NCBI RefSeq assembly: GCF_036075115.1
Contig: NZ_CP107958.1
Span: forward strand, 2,666,001-2,730,000
Direction of reading: 5' to 3'
Length of the DNA: 64,000 nt
Source: Streptomyces sp. NBC_00377
GTDB lineage: Bacteria; Actinomycetota; Actinomycetes; Streptomycetales; Streptomycetaceae
Made by a program: the position numbers and the translations under genes. Shown here piece after piece: positions 1 through 15,101 of this stretch. Below the pieces are notes generated by a model, which was not told where the DNA came from, searched no databases, and saw only the letters and a list, made by a program, of their open reading frames with translations. Within the stretch, counting starts at the first letter, position 1; each line of letters opens with the position of its first letter.

Positions 1-1268
1 ACCAGGACGTGCACGGTCTCGCCCACACGCTCCTCGGCGCGCTGGGAGACGAGCTCCTCGGCGAGCCGGGAGACACGGGCCAGCCGCTCGGCCACGACGT
101 CCACGTCGAGCTTGTCGTCGTAGGTCGCGGCCTCGGTGCCCTCCTCGTCGGAGTAGCCGAAGACGCCGATCGCGTCCAGTCGCGCGCCGTTCAGGAAGCG
201 CTCGAGCTCGGCCAGGTCGGCCTCGGACTCGCCGGGGAAGCCCACGATGAAGTTGGAGCGCACGCCCGCCTGGGGCGCCTTGCTCCGGATGGTGTCGAGC
301 AGTTCCAGGAAGCGGTCGGTGTCGCCGAAGCGGCGCATCGCGCGCAGCACCCCGGGCGCCGAGTGCTGGAAGGACAGGTCGAAGTAGGGCGCGATCTTCG
401 GCGTCGAGGTCAGCACGTCGATCAGCCCCGGCCGCATCTCGGCCGGCTGGAGGTAGCTGACCCGCACCCGCTCCAGGCCGTCGATGTCCGCCAGCTCGGG
501 CAGCAGGGACTCCAGCAGACGGATGTCGCCGAGGTCCTTGCCGTAGGAGGTGTTGTTCTCGGAGACCAGCATGATCTCCTTGACGCCCTGCTCGGCCAGC
601 CATCGCGTCTCGTTCAGCACGTCGCTGGGCCGGCGCGAGATGAAGGAGCCGCGGAAGGACGGGATGGCGCAGAAGGTGCAGCGCCGGTCGCAGCCCGAGG
701 CGAGCTTGACGGAGGCGACCGGGGCGCCGTCGAGACGGCGGCGCAGGGGCGCGCGGGGGCCGGACTGCGGGGCGAGTCCCTCGGGCAGGTCCGTCGGCGC
801 GCCGTGCCCCGGCAGGGCCACGTCCGGGGCCGACTGGCGCTCCGCCGGGCTGATCGGCAGGAGCTTGCGCCGGTCACGCGGGGTGTGGGCAGCGTGGATG
901 CCGCCGTTCAGGATGGTCTGGAGGCGGTCGGAGATATCGGCGTAGTCGTCGAAGCCGAGCACGCCGTCGGCCTCGGGGAGGGCGTCGGCGAGTTCCTTGC
1001 CGTACCGCTCGGCCATGCAGCCCACGGCCACGACGGCTTGGGTTCTGCCATGCCCCTTGAGGTCGTTGGCCTCCAGCAGGGCGTCGACGGAGTCCTTCTT
1101 GGCGGCGTCGACGAAGCCGCAGGTGTTGACGACGGCGACGTCCGCGTCCTCGGCGTCCTCCACGAGGTGCCAGCCGTCCGCCTCCAAACGGCCTGCGAGC
1201 TCCTCCGAGTCCACCTCGTTGCGGGCGCAGCCAAGAGTGACGAGTGCGACGGTACGGCGTTCAGGCAT
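1..1268 (-). CDS. rimO: RimO, ribosomal protein S12 methylthiotransferase (3' end outside window)
   Basis: Radical-SAM enzyme that adds a methylthio group to the conserved aspartate of ribosomal protein S12 (uS12), in the cytoplasm. The ATG at 1268 opens [20 protein letters not shown]. The N-terminal MTTase domain has the three cluster cysteines C14, C50 (NTCGF) and C84 (VGCMAE). The radical-SAM motif is C196-x3-C200-x2-C203 in [13 protein letters not shown]. The usual C-terminal TRAM domain lies beyond base 1, so the gene is cut by the window, not broken. Residues about 148-180 are a Gly/Pro-rich insertion just before the SAM motif, which I take to be an actinobacterial linker. The related MiaB is possible in principle, but the spacing and the RodZ/FtsK neighbourhood fit RimO. 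Confidence 0.93.
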   Translation of the reverse strand, partial: MPERRTVALVTLGCARNEVDSEELAGRLEADGWHLVEDAEDADVAVVNTCGFVDAAKKDSVDALLEANDLKGHGRTQAVVAVGCMAERYGKELADALPEADGVLGFDDYADISDRLQTILNGGIHAAHTPRDRRKLLPISPAERQSAPDVALPGHGAPTDLPEGLAPQSGPRAPLRRRLDGAPVASVKLASGCDRRCTFCAIPSFRGSFISRRPSDVLNETRWLAEQGVKEIMLVSENNTSYGKDLGDIRLLESLLPELADIDGLERVRVSYLQPAEMRPGLIDVLTSTPKIAPYFDLSFQHSAPGVLRAMRRFGDTDRFLELLDTIRSKAPQAGVRSNFIVGFPGESEADLAELERFLNGARLDAIGVFGYSDEEGTEAATYDDKLDVDVVAERLARVSRLAEELVSQRAEERVGETVHVL

Positions 1269-1357
1269 GGGCTCAAGACTACTTTGTCCCACCGGCACCG
1301 GACGTCGACGGGGTTGGCGATCTCCGCCGACCCCGTCGGCCCGAAGGCACGCCCGGC

Positions 1358-2197
1358 TCATCCGACCTGCGGGTCGCCCTTCGTGTACGTCAGCCGCTCC
1401 ACGGCACCGGGCCGGAAGTCGTCGTTGATCTTCTTGCCGTTGACGTACAGATCGATCGCGCCGGCGTCTCCGAGGACCAGGTTGATCTTCTCGCTGTCCT
1501 GGAAGGTCTCGGAGTCGCCCTTCTTGAGCAGGTCGTCGAAAAGCAACCGGCCGTTGTGGTCCTTGGCGGAGATCCAGCTGCGCCCGTCCGCGGCGACGAC
1601 CTGGACGGTCACCTTGTCCTGGGGGGCCGCGGCGATGGCGCTGTCGGAGGGTTCCGGCGTCTTGTCGGCGGGTTTGCCGGTCTTCGTCGTGGGCGAGGCG
1701 GTCTTGCCGGTCGTGGGCGTCGCACCGTCGGCGACCTGGTCCTTCGACCCGCCGTCGTCGCCGCCCGTGAAGGCGGTGAAGCCGACGAAGCCGACCACGG
1801 CGACGATGGCGGCGACCATGGCCGCGGTCCAGTTCGGCCCGCGCCGCTCGGGGCGGATGCGTTCCGCCTCGAAGAGCGGCGCGGCCGGGGTCGGCGCGGG
1901 ACGGCCGCCGTGGGTGTCGTCGTACCGCTCGATCAGCGGCGCGGGGTCGAGGTGGACGGCTCGGGCCAGCGTCCGGATGTGCCCTCGGGCGTAGACGTCT
2001 CCGCCGCAGGGCGTGAAGTCGTCCGACTCGATGGCGCGGACGATGGCGATCCGGACCCGGGTGGCGGTGCTGACGTCGTCGACGGTCAGCCCGGCCGCGA
2101 TGCGCGCCTGGCGCAGGGCGCGGCCGATGGAGAAGGGGGCTTCCTCGGACGGGTCTTCGAACGGACGCTCGTCTTCAGGGGAGTTGCCGATGGACAC
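1358..2197 (-). CDS. RodZ-like membrane-anchored helix-turn-helix protein
   Basis: 279 aa. It has an acidic N-terminus and a Cro/RodZ-type HTH of about 65 residues ([19 protein letters not shown]..., with [14 protein letters not shown] near the end). A linker leads to one transmembrane helix ([21 protein letters not shown]), then a Thr/Lys/Pro-rich periplasmic-side spacer and a C-terminal DUF4115-type beta domain ([18 protein letters not shown]...). RodZ proteins couple the cytoplasmic cytoskeleton or cell-wall machinery to the envelope. In Streptomyces the exact partner is not established here. I chose GTG at 2197 because GAAAGG lies 7 nt upstream; an in-frame GTG at 2224 has no ribosome site. 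It lies between ftsK and rimO, same strand. Confidence 0.85.
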   Translation of the reverse strand: MSIGNSPEDERPFEDPSEEAPFSIGRALRQARIAAGLTVDDVSTATRVRIAIVRAIESDDFTPCGGDVYARGHIRTLARAVHLDPAPLIERYDDTHGGRPAPTPAAPLFEAERIRPERRGPNWTAAMVAAIVAVVGFVGFTAFTGGDDGGSKDQVADGATPTTGKTASPTTKTGKPADKTPEPSDSAIAAAPQDKVTVQVVAADGRSWISAKDHNGRLLFDDLLKKGDSETFQDSEKINLVLGDAGAIDLYVNGKKINDDFRPGAVERLTYTKGDPQVG

Positions 2198-2239
2198 GGG
2201 GGCGCCTTTCGAGCGTATAGCCACCTGTGCTGGAGGTTC

Positions 2240-2270
2240 AGTCTAGGGGGGGTGCCGAAGGGAGGGGCAA
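2240..2270 (-). promoter_or_regulatory. candidate housekeeping promoter for the RodZ-like gene
   Basis: On the minus strand TTGCCC (2270-2265) is followed after 19 nt by TAGACT (2245-2240), about 43 nt before the GTG start at 2197. The hexamers resemble HrdB-type -35 and -10 boxes, but the spacing is one or two bases long. The remainder of 2198-2459 shows no gene. Confidence 0.35.
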
Positions 2271-2459
2271 CCGGGCGGTGGGACCTTTACGCCATCGGTA
2301 TGGCCGGACACACCGATGACGGGCCGGTTACGGCCCCTGGCGAGGAGCCGTACCTGTCCTCTCGCTCAACTGGACGTATGCCGAAGGGAAACGGTTGCCC
2401 ACTGTTCTCTAACGGGTGGATCACGGCCGACCCCCGCTTCCCCGGCTGACGTCTACCCC

Positions 2460-5186
2460 TCAGACTTCCCCGGACTCCCCCCGGATCACCGCGAGCACCC
2501 CGTCCAGCTCGTCCGGCTTCACGAGAACGTCACGCGCCTTGGAGCCCTCGCTGGGCCCGACGATGTTCCGCGACTCCATCAGGTCCATCAGCCGCCCGGC
2601 CTTGGCGAAGCCGACACGCAGCTTGCGCTGGAGCATCGACGTCGAGCCGAACTGGGTGGAGACGACCAGTTCGGCCGCCTGGCACAGCAGGTCGAGGTCG
2701 TCGCCGATGTCCTCGTCGATCTCCTTCTTCTGCTTGGTGCCGACGGTGACGTCTTCGCGGAAGACCGGCGCCATCTGGTCCTTGCAGTGCTGGACGACGG
2801 CCGCGACCTCGGCCTCGGTCACGAAGGCGCCCTGCATACGGGTCGGCTTGTTCGCGCCCATCGGCAGGAACAGCCCGTCGCCCTTGCCGATCAGCTTCTC
2901 GGCGCCCGGCTGGTCGAGGATGACGCGCGAGTCGGCGAGCGAGGAGGTGGCGAAGGCGAGCCGCGAGGGCACGTTCGCCTTGATCAGGCCGGTGACGACG
3001 TCGACCGAGGGACGCTGGGTGGCGAGGACCAGGTGGATGCCGGCCGCGCGCGCGAGCTGTGTGATGCGCACGATCGAGTCCTCGACGTCCCGCGGGGCGA
3101 CCATCATCAGGTCGGCGAGCTCGTCGACGATCACCAGCAGGTACGGGTACGCCTGGAGCTCGCGCTCGCTGCCCTCGGGCGGCTTGACGGTGCCCTCGCG
3201 CACCGCGCGGTTGAAGTCGTCGATGTGCCGATAGCCGTACGCGGCCAGATCGTCGTAACGCAGGTCCATCTCGCGTACGACCCACTGGAGCGCCTCGGCG
3301 GCCCGCTTGGGGTTGGTGATGATCGGCGTGATGAGGTGCGGGATGCCCTCGTAGGCGGTGAGCTCGACGCGCTTGGGGTCGACGAGGATCATCCGGACGT
3401 CCTCGGGGGTCGCCCTTATCATCACCGACGTGATCAGGCAGTTGATGCAGGACGACTTGCCGGATCCGGTGGCGCCGGCGACCAGCATGTGCGGCATCTT
3501 CGCCAGCGAGTGCATGACATAGCCGCCCTCGACGTCCTTGCCGAAGGCGACCAGCATCGGGTCGTCGTCCTCGGCGGACTCGGCGAGCCGCAGCACGTCG
3601 CCGAGGTTGACCATCTCCCGGTCGGTGTTGGGGATCTCGATGCCGACGGCGGACTTGCCGGGGATCGGGCTGATGATGCGCACGTCGGGGCTGGCCACGG
3701 CGTACGCGATGTTCTTCGCGAGCGCGGTGATCCGCTCGACCTTCACGGCGGGGCCGAGCTCGACCTCGTAGCGCGTGACCGTCGGCCCGCGGGTGAAGCC
3801 CGTGACGGCGGCGTCGACCTTGAACTCGGTGAAGACGTTCGTCAGCGACGCCACGACGGCGTCGTTGGCCGCGCTGCGCACCTTGCCGGGGCCCCCGCGC
3901 TCCAGAAGGTCGAGCGAGGGCAGCGCGTAGGTGATGTCGCCGGACAGCTGGAGCTGCTCCGCCCGCGGCGGCAGTTCGCGCATCGTCTCGGGGGCCGACT
4001 TGGTCAGGTCGGGGACCGGCCCCCCATCGGTCCTGAGCTTCTCCTGCTTGGGCCGCGGGGCCGGTGCGGGTACGGGCGTCGGCGTGGTCGGCTCCCCCTC
4101 GCCCGCGCTGACCCCCTGGGTGAGATCGGCGACGATCCGCGAGGGCGGCATGCCGTGCAGGACCGCACCGTCGAGGTCGGCCGCCGCGGCCGCGGCGATG
4201 TCCACGGCGTCCAGCCGCCGGTCCATGGCCGGCTGCGGCACCGCCGAGCGCCGGGGACGGCCGCGTCGCTGGGAGAGCGCCTCCTGCTCGGCGTCCTCGG
4301 GGTCGTACGCCCGAGGGGCGCCCGAGCGCCGACGGGGGCGCCCGGGCAGCGCCTCGCGCCACTGTTCGTCGTAGCGCTCGTCGTCGTCGAAGTCGTCGTA
4401 CTCGTCCGCCGCCGGGTCGTGCAGTACGCCCAGCCGGATTCCGAGCCGGCGCAGCCGCTGCGGGATGGCGTTGACCGGCGTGGCCGTGACCACCAGCAGT
4501 CCGAAGACCGTGAGCAGCACCAGCAGCGGTACGGCGAGGACCTCGCCCATGGTGTACGTCAGCGGGGTCGCCGCACCCCAGCCGATGAGGCCGCCGGCAT
4601 CCCTTATCGCCTGCATGCCGCCACTGCGGGCGGGCGCGCCGCAGGCGATGTGGACCTGGCCGAGCACGCCGATGACGAGCGCGGACAGACCGATCACGAT
4701 ACGGCCGTTTGCCTCGGGCTTCTCGGGGTGGCGCACGAAGCGGACGGCGATGACCGCCAGCAGTATCGGCACCAGCAGATCGAGCCGCCCGAAGGATCCG
4801 GTCACCAGGATCTCGACGAGGTCGCCGACCGGTCCGCGCAGGTCGGCCCAGGTGCCCGCGGCGACGATCAGTGCGATGCCGAACAGCAGCAGCGCGACGC
4901 CGTCCTTGCGATGTGCGGGGTCGAGGTTCTTCGCGCCGTTCCCTATGCCGCGGAACACGGCGCCGACGGCGTGCGCCAGTCCGAGCCAGATGGCGCGCAC
5001 CAGGCGGTAGACGCCCCCGGTGGGACTCGGGGCCGGTGCGGGCACGGGTTTGCGGGCCGCGGGCTTCCTGGCGGGCGCCTTCTTCGCCGGGGCCTTCTTG
5101 GCAACGGCCTTCTTCGCCGGAGCCTTCACGGGAGCAGCCGCCTTCTTGGCGGGCTGCTTCTTGGCTGCGGAAGGACGTGAGGCCAT
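2460..5186 (-). CDS. ftsK: FtsK/SpoIIIE DNA translocase
   Basis: 908 aa septal DNA pump that clears chromosomes from closing septa, especially sporulation septa in Streptomyces. Residues about 8-50 are a histone-H1-like Lys/Ala/Pro repeat (AKKAPAKKAPARK). A block of membrane helices (about 95-245) and an acidic/Pro-rich linker follow. The RecA-like motor has Walker A GATGSGKSS near residue 571 and Walker B LLVIVDELADLMM. The C-terminal gamma winged helix ends GVAFAKAGRLMDLMESR..., expected to read polarity sequences. The ATG at 5186 (MASRPSAAKK) is preferred to an upstream in-frame start that adds 18 unrelated residues; its ribosome site is weak. 165 bp downstream of osaB on the same strand. 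Confidence 0.95.
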   Translation of the reverse strand: MASRPSAAKKQPAKKAAAPVKAPAKKAVAKKAPAKKAPARKPAARKPVPAPAPSPTGGVYRLVRAIWLGLAHAVGAVFRGIGNGAKNLDPAHRKDGVALLLFGIALIVAAGTWADLRGPVGDLVEILVTGSFGRLDLLVPILLAVIAVRFVRHPEKPEANGRIVIGLSALVIGVLGQVHIACGAPARSGGMQAIRDAGGLIGWGAATPLTYTMGEVLAVPLLVLLTVFGLLVVTATPVNAIPQRLRRLGIRLGVLHDPAADEYDDFDDDERYDEQWREALPGRPRRRSGAPRAYDPEDAEQEALSQRRGRPRRSAVPQPAMDRRLDAVDIAAAAAADLDGAVLHGMPPSRIVADLTQGVSAGEGEPTTPTPVPAPAPRPKQEKLRTDGGPVPDLTKSAPETMRELPPRAEQLQLSGDITYALPSLDLLERGGPGKVRSAANDAVVASLTNVFTEFKVDAAVTGFTRGPTVTRYEVELGPAVKVERITALAKNIAYAVASPDVRIISPIPGKSAVGIEIPNTDREMVNLGDVLRLAESAEDDDPMLVAFGKDVEGGYVMHSLAKMPHMLVAGATGSGKSSCINCLITSVMIRATPEDVRMILVDPKRVELTAYEGIPHLITPIITNPKRAAEALQWVVREMDLRYDDLAAYGYRHIDDFNRAVREGTVKPPEGSERELQAYPYLLVIVDELADLMMVAPRDVEDSIVRITQLARAAGIHLVLATQRPSVDVVTGLIKANVPSRLAFATSSLADSRVILDQPGAEKLIGKGDGLFLPMGANKPTRMQGAFVTEAEVAAVVQHCKDQMAPVFREDVTVGTKQKKEIDEDIGDDLDLLCQAAELVVSTQFGSTSMLQRKLRVGFAKAGRLMDLMESRNIVGPSEGSKARDVLVKPDELDGVLAVIRGESGEV

Positions 5187-5350
5187 GGGTGTGAGGTTAC
5201 CGGTGGAGACCACAACGGACACGTGTGCCCACTGCTTCACCCGTTCGTGTCGCTCTCCCGAAGGCGCGGAGCTGTCCCGCCCGCCCTCCCAGAAGGTGGA
5301 ACTGACGCGTCCTCATGCACAACTCGATGCGTGGCACGCGCCAGTTCCGA

Positions 5351-6040
5351 TCAGTTCTGCGACGACACCGACGCCGCGCCGCTGCCGGTGCCCGGCTCCA
5401 GGGCGTCCAGCGCCCGGCGCAGACCCGTGAGTTTGCGCTCCAGGTGCGCCGCCGTGGCCACCGCCGCCGCATCCGCGGACTCGTCGTCGAGCTGCTTGGA
5501 CAGGGCCTCCGCCTGCTCCTCGACGGCCGCAAGCCGCGCCGAGAGTTCGGCGAGCAGACCCGCCGCCTCCTTGGCGCCTCCACCCGTGGCGGACTTGCCG
5601 CCACCGCCCTCCAACTGCAACCGCAGCAGCGCCGCCTGCTCACGCAACTGGCAGTTCTTCATGTACAGCTCGACGAACACCGAGACCTTCGCGCGCAGCA
5701 CCCACGGGTCGAACGGCTTGGAGATGTAGTCCACCGCGCCCGCCGCGTATCCGCGGAAGGTGTGGTGCGGCCCGTGGTTGATCGCGGTGAGGAAGATGAT
5801 CGGGATGTCCCGGGTCCGCTCCCGCCGCTTGATGTGCGCGGCCGTCTCGAAGCCGTCCATTCCCGGCATCTGGACGTCCAGCAGAATGACCGCGAAATCG
5901 TCCGTCAGCAGTGCCTTGAGCGCCTCTTCCCCGGACGATGCCCGCACCAGCGTCTGATCGAGCGCAGAGAGGATCGCCTCCAGCGCCAGCAGATTCTCCG
6001 GCCGGTCATCGACCAGGAGGATCTTGGCCTTCTGCACCAT
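5351..6040 (-). CDS. osaB: response regulator of the OsaAB type, REC plus coiled coil
   Basis: 229 aa. The N-terminal receiver domain (about 5-125) has the acidic pair D11/D12, phospho-acceptor D55 in ILLDVQMPGMDG, and the conserved Lys in ISKPFDP. Instead of a DNA-binding domain, the rest is a long coiled-coil-prone segment (LREQAALLRLQLE... and LLAELSARLAAVEEQAEAL) and a Ser/Gly tail. Output is therefore probably protein-protein. The start at 6040 has GAGGAGG at ideal spacing; the frame is open further upstream to 6178 without a comparable site. It lies directly after the hybrid kinase gene on the same strand, as OsaB (SCO5749) does next to OsaA in S. coelicolor, where the pair is needed for growth under osmotic stress. 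Confidence 0.85.
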   Translation of the reverse strand: MVQKAKILLVDDRPENLLALEAILSALDQTLVRASSGEEALKALLTDDFAVILLDVQMPGMDGFETAAHIKRRERTRDIPIIFLTAINHGPHHTFRGYAAGAVDYISKPFDPWVLRAKVSVFVELYMKNCQLREQAALLRLQLEGGGGKSATGGGAKEAAGLLAELSARLAAVEEQAEALSKQLDDESADAAAVATAAHLERKLTGLRRALDALEPGTGSGAASVSSQN

Positions 6041-6301
6041 GGCCCGCCCTCCTCGCCCCGGCAGTGCACCGGGCGCCGCCCCTGGGGACGACTCCTTTGC
6101 GCCGCCCTTCCTTGTGCCGGTCATGGTAGCCGCACCCCGACCGTCGCCACACCCTGTCACCGTGATGTCACTGTGCACGTAGCAGGAACGCAGCAGAAGA
6201 CCAGAAGGTTCCCCGGATCGCGCCCCACTACACAGCCGCGGGCACCCTGAGTCAGCAACTCCGGGCGCACGCCGAAGGTTCCCGTCACGCCGCGGGTCCC
6301 C

Positions 6302-11767
<5,466 letters not shown>

Positions 11768-12151
11768 TTGTCCCTCCCGCAGGGCTCGACCGTTACCGCT
11801 GTACCCGGGTGCTGCTGCTCGCCGTACCCGGCGCCGTTCATACCGCTCGGGTACCCGCCCGATGAAACCAGGCGGGCCCGTGGGACTGCTGCCCCCTGTA
11901 CTCAGAAGACACCCGGTCTGCCCGGACCTTCACAAGAAGCCTGCCCAGTGTTTCACCCTTGCCGAACCAGGCCATAACAGTTCGGCAGCTTCGCACATCG
12001 TCCGCACACCCTCGGGCGGAAACACTGGTGACCGGCATCCGTACGGACCCGGAAGGTAAGTAACCTTGCATGCGGCTGTCCAGCCACGCCGGTCCTGCCG
12101 GCCTGGGCGGTGGCACGAGCACGAGCGGGCATCGGAGGGGCGGCCGCACAC
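11768..12151. other. divergent promoter region between the hybrid kinase and the OsaC-type gene
   Basis: 384 bp without a supportable gene. It must carry promoters for both directions. GGGTAC occurs three times on the minus strand (11806-11801, 11829-11824, 11856-11851, the last within palindromic GGGTACCC). This resembles the SigB -10 box of Streptomyces, but no GNNT -35 lies at the expected 14-16 nt, so I do not call promoters. Confidence 0.5.
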
Positions 12152-14893
12152 ATGACCACCGGACTGATCCCGGGGGGACAGACCCCGGACCCCCGGCCTG
12201 CCGACACGCGCCCGCCCCACCAGCGGGGCGAGCCGGCCGGCCAGGGAGCCCTGCACGTCGACGACCGGCCGAGGAGTTCAGTGATCACCGCGCGCGCGGC
12301 TGCCAGCTTCGAGCCCGTCGGGCGATCGGTAGCGACCGCCCGCTCCTTCGTCCGCGACACCCTTCAGGGCTGGGGGTTCGCCGACATCATCGACGACGCC
12401 GTCGTCCTCACCAGTGAACTGGTGACCAACGCGGTCGTCCACGCCGGCACCCACGCGGACGTCCTGTGCCTGCGCAGCGCCGAGGGCCTGCGTATCGAGG
12501 TGTCCGACCGGTATCCCGAACGGGAGATCCCCCTCCAGGGCTCTCTCGCCACCATGGGCAGCCCGGACCGCGAGGGCGGCCGCGGCCTCCAGCTGTGCGC
12601 TGCCATCGCCGGCCGCTGGGGCGTCGAGTACACGCCCACCCACAAACAGGTCTGGTTCCAGCTGGACCTCCCCGACCGCCCGGTGGGCACCCGCACGGCC
12701 GGCCCGTCCCTCCCGGCCGACCTCCTCCCGCTCGCCGACAGCCGCGTCCGCGTGGCGGTCGTCCAGATCGACCGTGCGGGCGCCATCTCGGCCTGGAACG
12801 AGGACGCCGAGGAACTCTTCGGCTACTCGGCCGACCAGGTCACCGGCAAGCCCCTCACGGACCTCGCCGCCTGGCCGCACACGCCCGGCACGAGCACCGG
12901 CATCGTGGAGGCACTCCAGCTCTCCCGCTGGGAGGGCAGCTACGGCATCCGCGGCGCCAACGGCCGCGTCACCCCCGTGTACGCCTCCCACCTGCGCGTC
13001 CGCGACACCGACGGCGAACCGTCCACCGTCTGTCTCCTCGTCCGCGACCACGAACGGGCGGTCCTGCAGACCCCGTCGCGCGTCCCGGCCTCGGACTCCG
13101 GCACCACCTCCGACGGCCACAGCACCGATCCCTTCGAGGTGTTCATCGGCTCCCCTGCCCCGGACGACCTCGACGGCCTCCTCCAGCGCACGGTCGAACG
13201 CGCCCGCGACATGCTCGACGCCGACTCCGCCTTCCTCCTCCTGGCGACGGACGACGAGACGGAACTGGAGGTCCGCGCCTCCACGGGCCTGCCCTCCGCC
13301 CGCCAGCGCTTCGCGCGCGTGCCCGTCGAGGCGGGCCCCGGCCGCTACGGCTCGGCCCGCATGCCGGCCGTCCACGAGGATCTCCTGGCCGTGCCCGGCG
13401 CCGTGCCCCTGCTCAACGGCACGGGCATGCGCTCCGTCGTCACGGTCCCCCTGAAGGTCGAGGGCCGCCTCACCGGATCTCTCGGCGTGGCGGCGGAGGC
13501 CGCCGGCCGCTACTCGAACGAGGAGGCCCTGCGCCTGCAATTCGCGGCCGATCGCATCGCCCTGGCCGTGGAGTCGGCCCGCCTGGGTGAGCTCGAGCGC
13601 CTCCGCAGGGGCTCCCTCAGCTTCCTGGTCGAGGCCTCCGACCTCCTCGCGGGCACCCTGGACCGCGACCAGACACTGGCCCTCATGGCGCAGATGACCG
13701 TTCCCACCCTCGCCACCTGGTGCGCGGTCTACACGATCGCCGACCAGGCCTCCGATCCGTTCCTCTCGTACGTCCTGCACGAGGACGAGGAACTGATCGA
13801 CGGCATCAAGTCGCTGCTCTCGAAGATCGCTCCCCCGGACCCGGTCCCCACCCCCGGCGCGCGGGTCTGGGCGGCTCCTGCCGCCGCCGCGCACGACGCG
13901 GCCCTGCGCAGTTCCATGCGCAGCCTCGGCCTCACCGGCGGCCCGACGCACCAATTCTCGTCCGGTATCGGTCCCACACTCGCCACCGCCTCGGCGGTGG
14001 GCGGCGAGACGGTCGTCCTCCCCCTGGTCGCCCGCAACCGCGTCATCGGCATGCTGACCCTGGGCAAGCCCACCGACGAACACTTCCGCCAGGAGATCCT
14101 GGAGCTGGCCGAGGACCTGAGCCGTCGAGCGGCCCTCGCCCTGGACAACGCCCGCCTGTACTCCGAGCGCACGGCGATCAGCCAGGCTCTCCAGCGCAGC
14201 CTCCTCCCCCCGGAGACCCCCAAGATCGACGGCGTCGAGGTGGAGGTCATCTACCGCGCGGCCGGAGAGGGCAACGAGGTCGGTGGCGACTTCTACGACG
14301 TCTTCCCCATCAGCGAGGGCGTCTACGGCTTCGCCATCGGCGACGTCTGCGGCACGGGCCCGAACGCGGCGGCGGTGACCGGCCTGGCCCGGCACGCCCT
14401 GCGCCTGCTGGCCAGAGAGGGCTTGAGCGGCCCTGCCGTTCTGGAGCGACTCAACTCCGCCATCCTCGACGAGGGAGCCCGCAGCCGCTTCCTGACCCTG
14501 CTGTACGGCGAGATGCGCCCCCACGAGGACGGCAGCGCAGAACTGAAGGTGGTCTGTGCGGGCCACCCGCTCCCCCTGCGCCTGCGCCAGGACGGCACGG
14601 TCGAGGCAGCTGCCGAACCACAGCCGCTCCTGGGCGTCATGGAGGACCTGGAACTGTACGAGCAGACGGTCACCCTCGATCCGGGGGACGTCCTGCTCTG
14701 CGTGACGGACGGCGTCACCGAGCGCCGCGAGGGCACCCGCATGCTGGGCGACGACGGCCTCGCCGACGTCCTCACGACCTGCACGGGTCTCACGGCCGGC
14801 GCCGTCGCGGCCCGCATCATGCGCGCGGTGGAACGCTTCGCGTCCGACGCCCCTTCCGACGACATGGCGATCCTGGCGATGCGGGTGGCGTGA
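12152..14893 (+). CDS. osaC: OsaC-type multidomain switch protein: RsbW-like kinase, PAS, two GAF, PP2C phosphatase
   Basis: 913 aa. Residues 45-172 are an RsbW/SpoIIAB-type HATPase (N box ELVTNAVVHAG at 89-99, G box SPDREGGRGLQL at 137-148). A PAS domain follows (about 195-310, AISAWNEDAEELFGY), two GAF-like domains (about 340-500 and 510-665), and a SpoIIE-type PP2C phosphatase (about 690-913, GGDFYDVF near 710, ending SDDMAILAMRV). In S. coelicolor OsaC is reported to return SigB activity to baseline after osmotic induction; kinase and phosphatase in one chain fit a partner-switching role. I chose ATG 12152 (MTTGLIPGGQ); GGAGGGG lies about 13 nt upstream, which is long. A GTG at 12110 is the alternative. 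Followed by a strong hairpin. Confidence 0.87.
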   Translation: MTTGLIPGGQTPDPRPADTRPPHQRGEPAGQGALHVDDRPRSSVITARAAASFEPVGRSVATARSFVRDTLQGWGFADIIDDAVVLTSELVTNAVVHAGTHADVLCLRSAEGLRIEVSDRYPEREIPLQGSLATMGSPDREGGRGLQLCAAIAGRWGVEYTPTHKQVWFQLDLPDRPVGTRTAGPSLPADLLPLADSRVRVAVVQIDRAGAISAWNEDAEELFGYSADQVTGKPLTDLAAWPHTPGTSTGIVEALQLSRWEGSYGIRGANGRVTPVYASHLRVRDTDGEPSTVCLLVRDHERAVLQTPSRVPASDSGTTSDGHSTDPFEVFIGSPAPDDLDGLLQRTVERARDMLDADSAFLLLATDDETELEVRASTGLPSARQRFARVPVEAGPGRYGSARMPAVHEDLLAVPGAVPLLNGTGMRSVVTVPLKVEGRLTGSLGVAAEAAGRYSNEEALRLQFAADRIALAVESARLGELERLRRGSLSFLVEASDLLAGTLDRDQTLALMAQMTVPTLATWCAVYTIADQASDPFLSYVLHEDEELIDGIKSLLSKIAPPDPVPTPGARVWAAPAAAAHDAALRSSMRSLGLTGGPTHQFSSGIGPTLATASAVGGETVVLPLVARNRVIGMLTLGKPTDEHFRQEILELAEDLSRRAALALDNARLYSERTAISQALQRSLLPPETPKIDGVEVEVIYRAAGEGNEVGGDFYDVFPISEGVYGFAIGDVCGTGPNAAAVTGLARHALRLLAREGLSGPAVLERLNSAILDEGARSRFLTLLYGEMRPHEDGSAELKVVCAGHPLPLRLRQDGTVEAAAEPQPLLGVMEDLELYEQTVTLDPGDVLLCVTDGVTERREGTRMLGDDGLADVLTTCTGLTAGAVAARIMRAVERFASDAPSDDMAILAMRVA

Positions 14894-14915
14894 GAAAAGA
14901 GTACGCAGGCATGAA

Positions 14916-14946
14916 GAAAGCCCCCGTCCGATGGACGGGGGCTTTC
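14916..14946. terminator. bidirectional terminator between the OsaC-type gene and tRNA-Thr
   Basis: Perfect 14-bp stem GAAAGCCCCCGTCC / GGACGGGGGCTTTC with a 3-nt loop. It is flanked by short T-rich runs on both strands and ends 4 bases from the tRNA CCA end, so it can stop transcription from either side. Confidence 0.85.
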
Positions 14947-14950
14947 TTTG

Positions 14951-15026
14951 TGGAGCCCTCTAACGGAATCGAACCGTTGACCTTCTCCTTACCATGGAGA
15001 CGCTCTACCGACTGAGCTAAGAGGGC
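14951..15026 (-). tRNA. tRNA-Thr (anticodon GGT), CCA encoded
   Basis: On the minus strand the cloverleaf closes fully. The acceptor stem is GCCCTCT/AGAGGGC, the D stem GCTC/GAGC, and the anticodon stem TCTCC/GGAGA carries loop ATGGTAA, giving anticodon GGT for ACC/ACT threonine codons. The T arm is AACGG-TTCGATT-CCGTT. The discriminator T is followed by a genome-encoded CCA (14953-14951). Confidence 0.96.
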
Positions 15027-15101
15027 CGGTCGCTTTTCGAGGTTTCCCTCGCGGCAACAGAACAGATCGTACCCCGAACTGGCCGGTGTTCCCAAACTCG
15101 T

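Noticed and set aside
9..1994. Long open frame on the plus strand across rimO and the RodZ-like gene
   Set aside because: Antisense shadow of GC-rich codon bias; composition (Val/Gly/Arg/His-rich, no motif) is not protein-like and it spans two well-identified genes.
11801..11856. Three GGGTAC boxes as SigB promoters for the osmotic-stress genes
   Set aside because: The required GNNT -35 element is not found 14-16 nt upstream of any of them; left as a note only.
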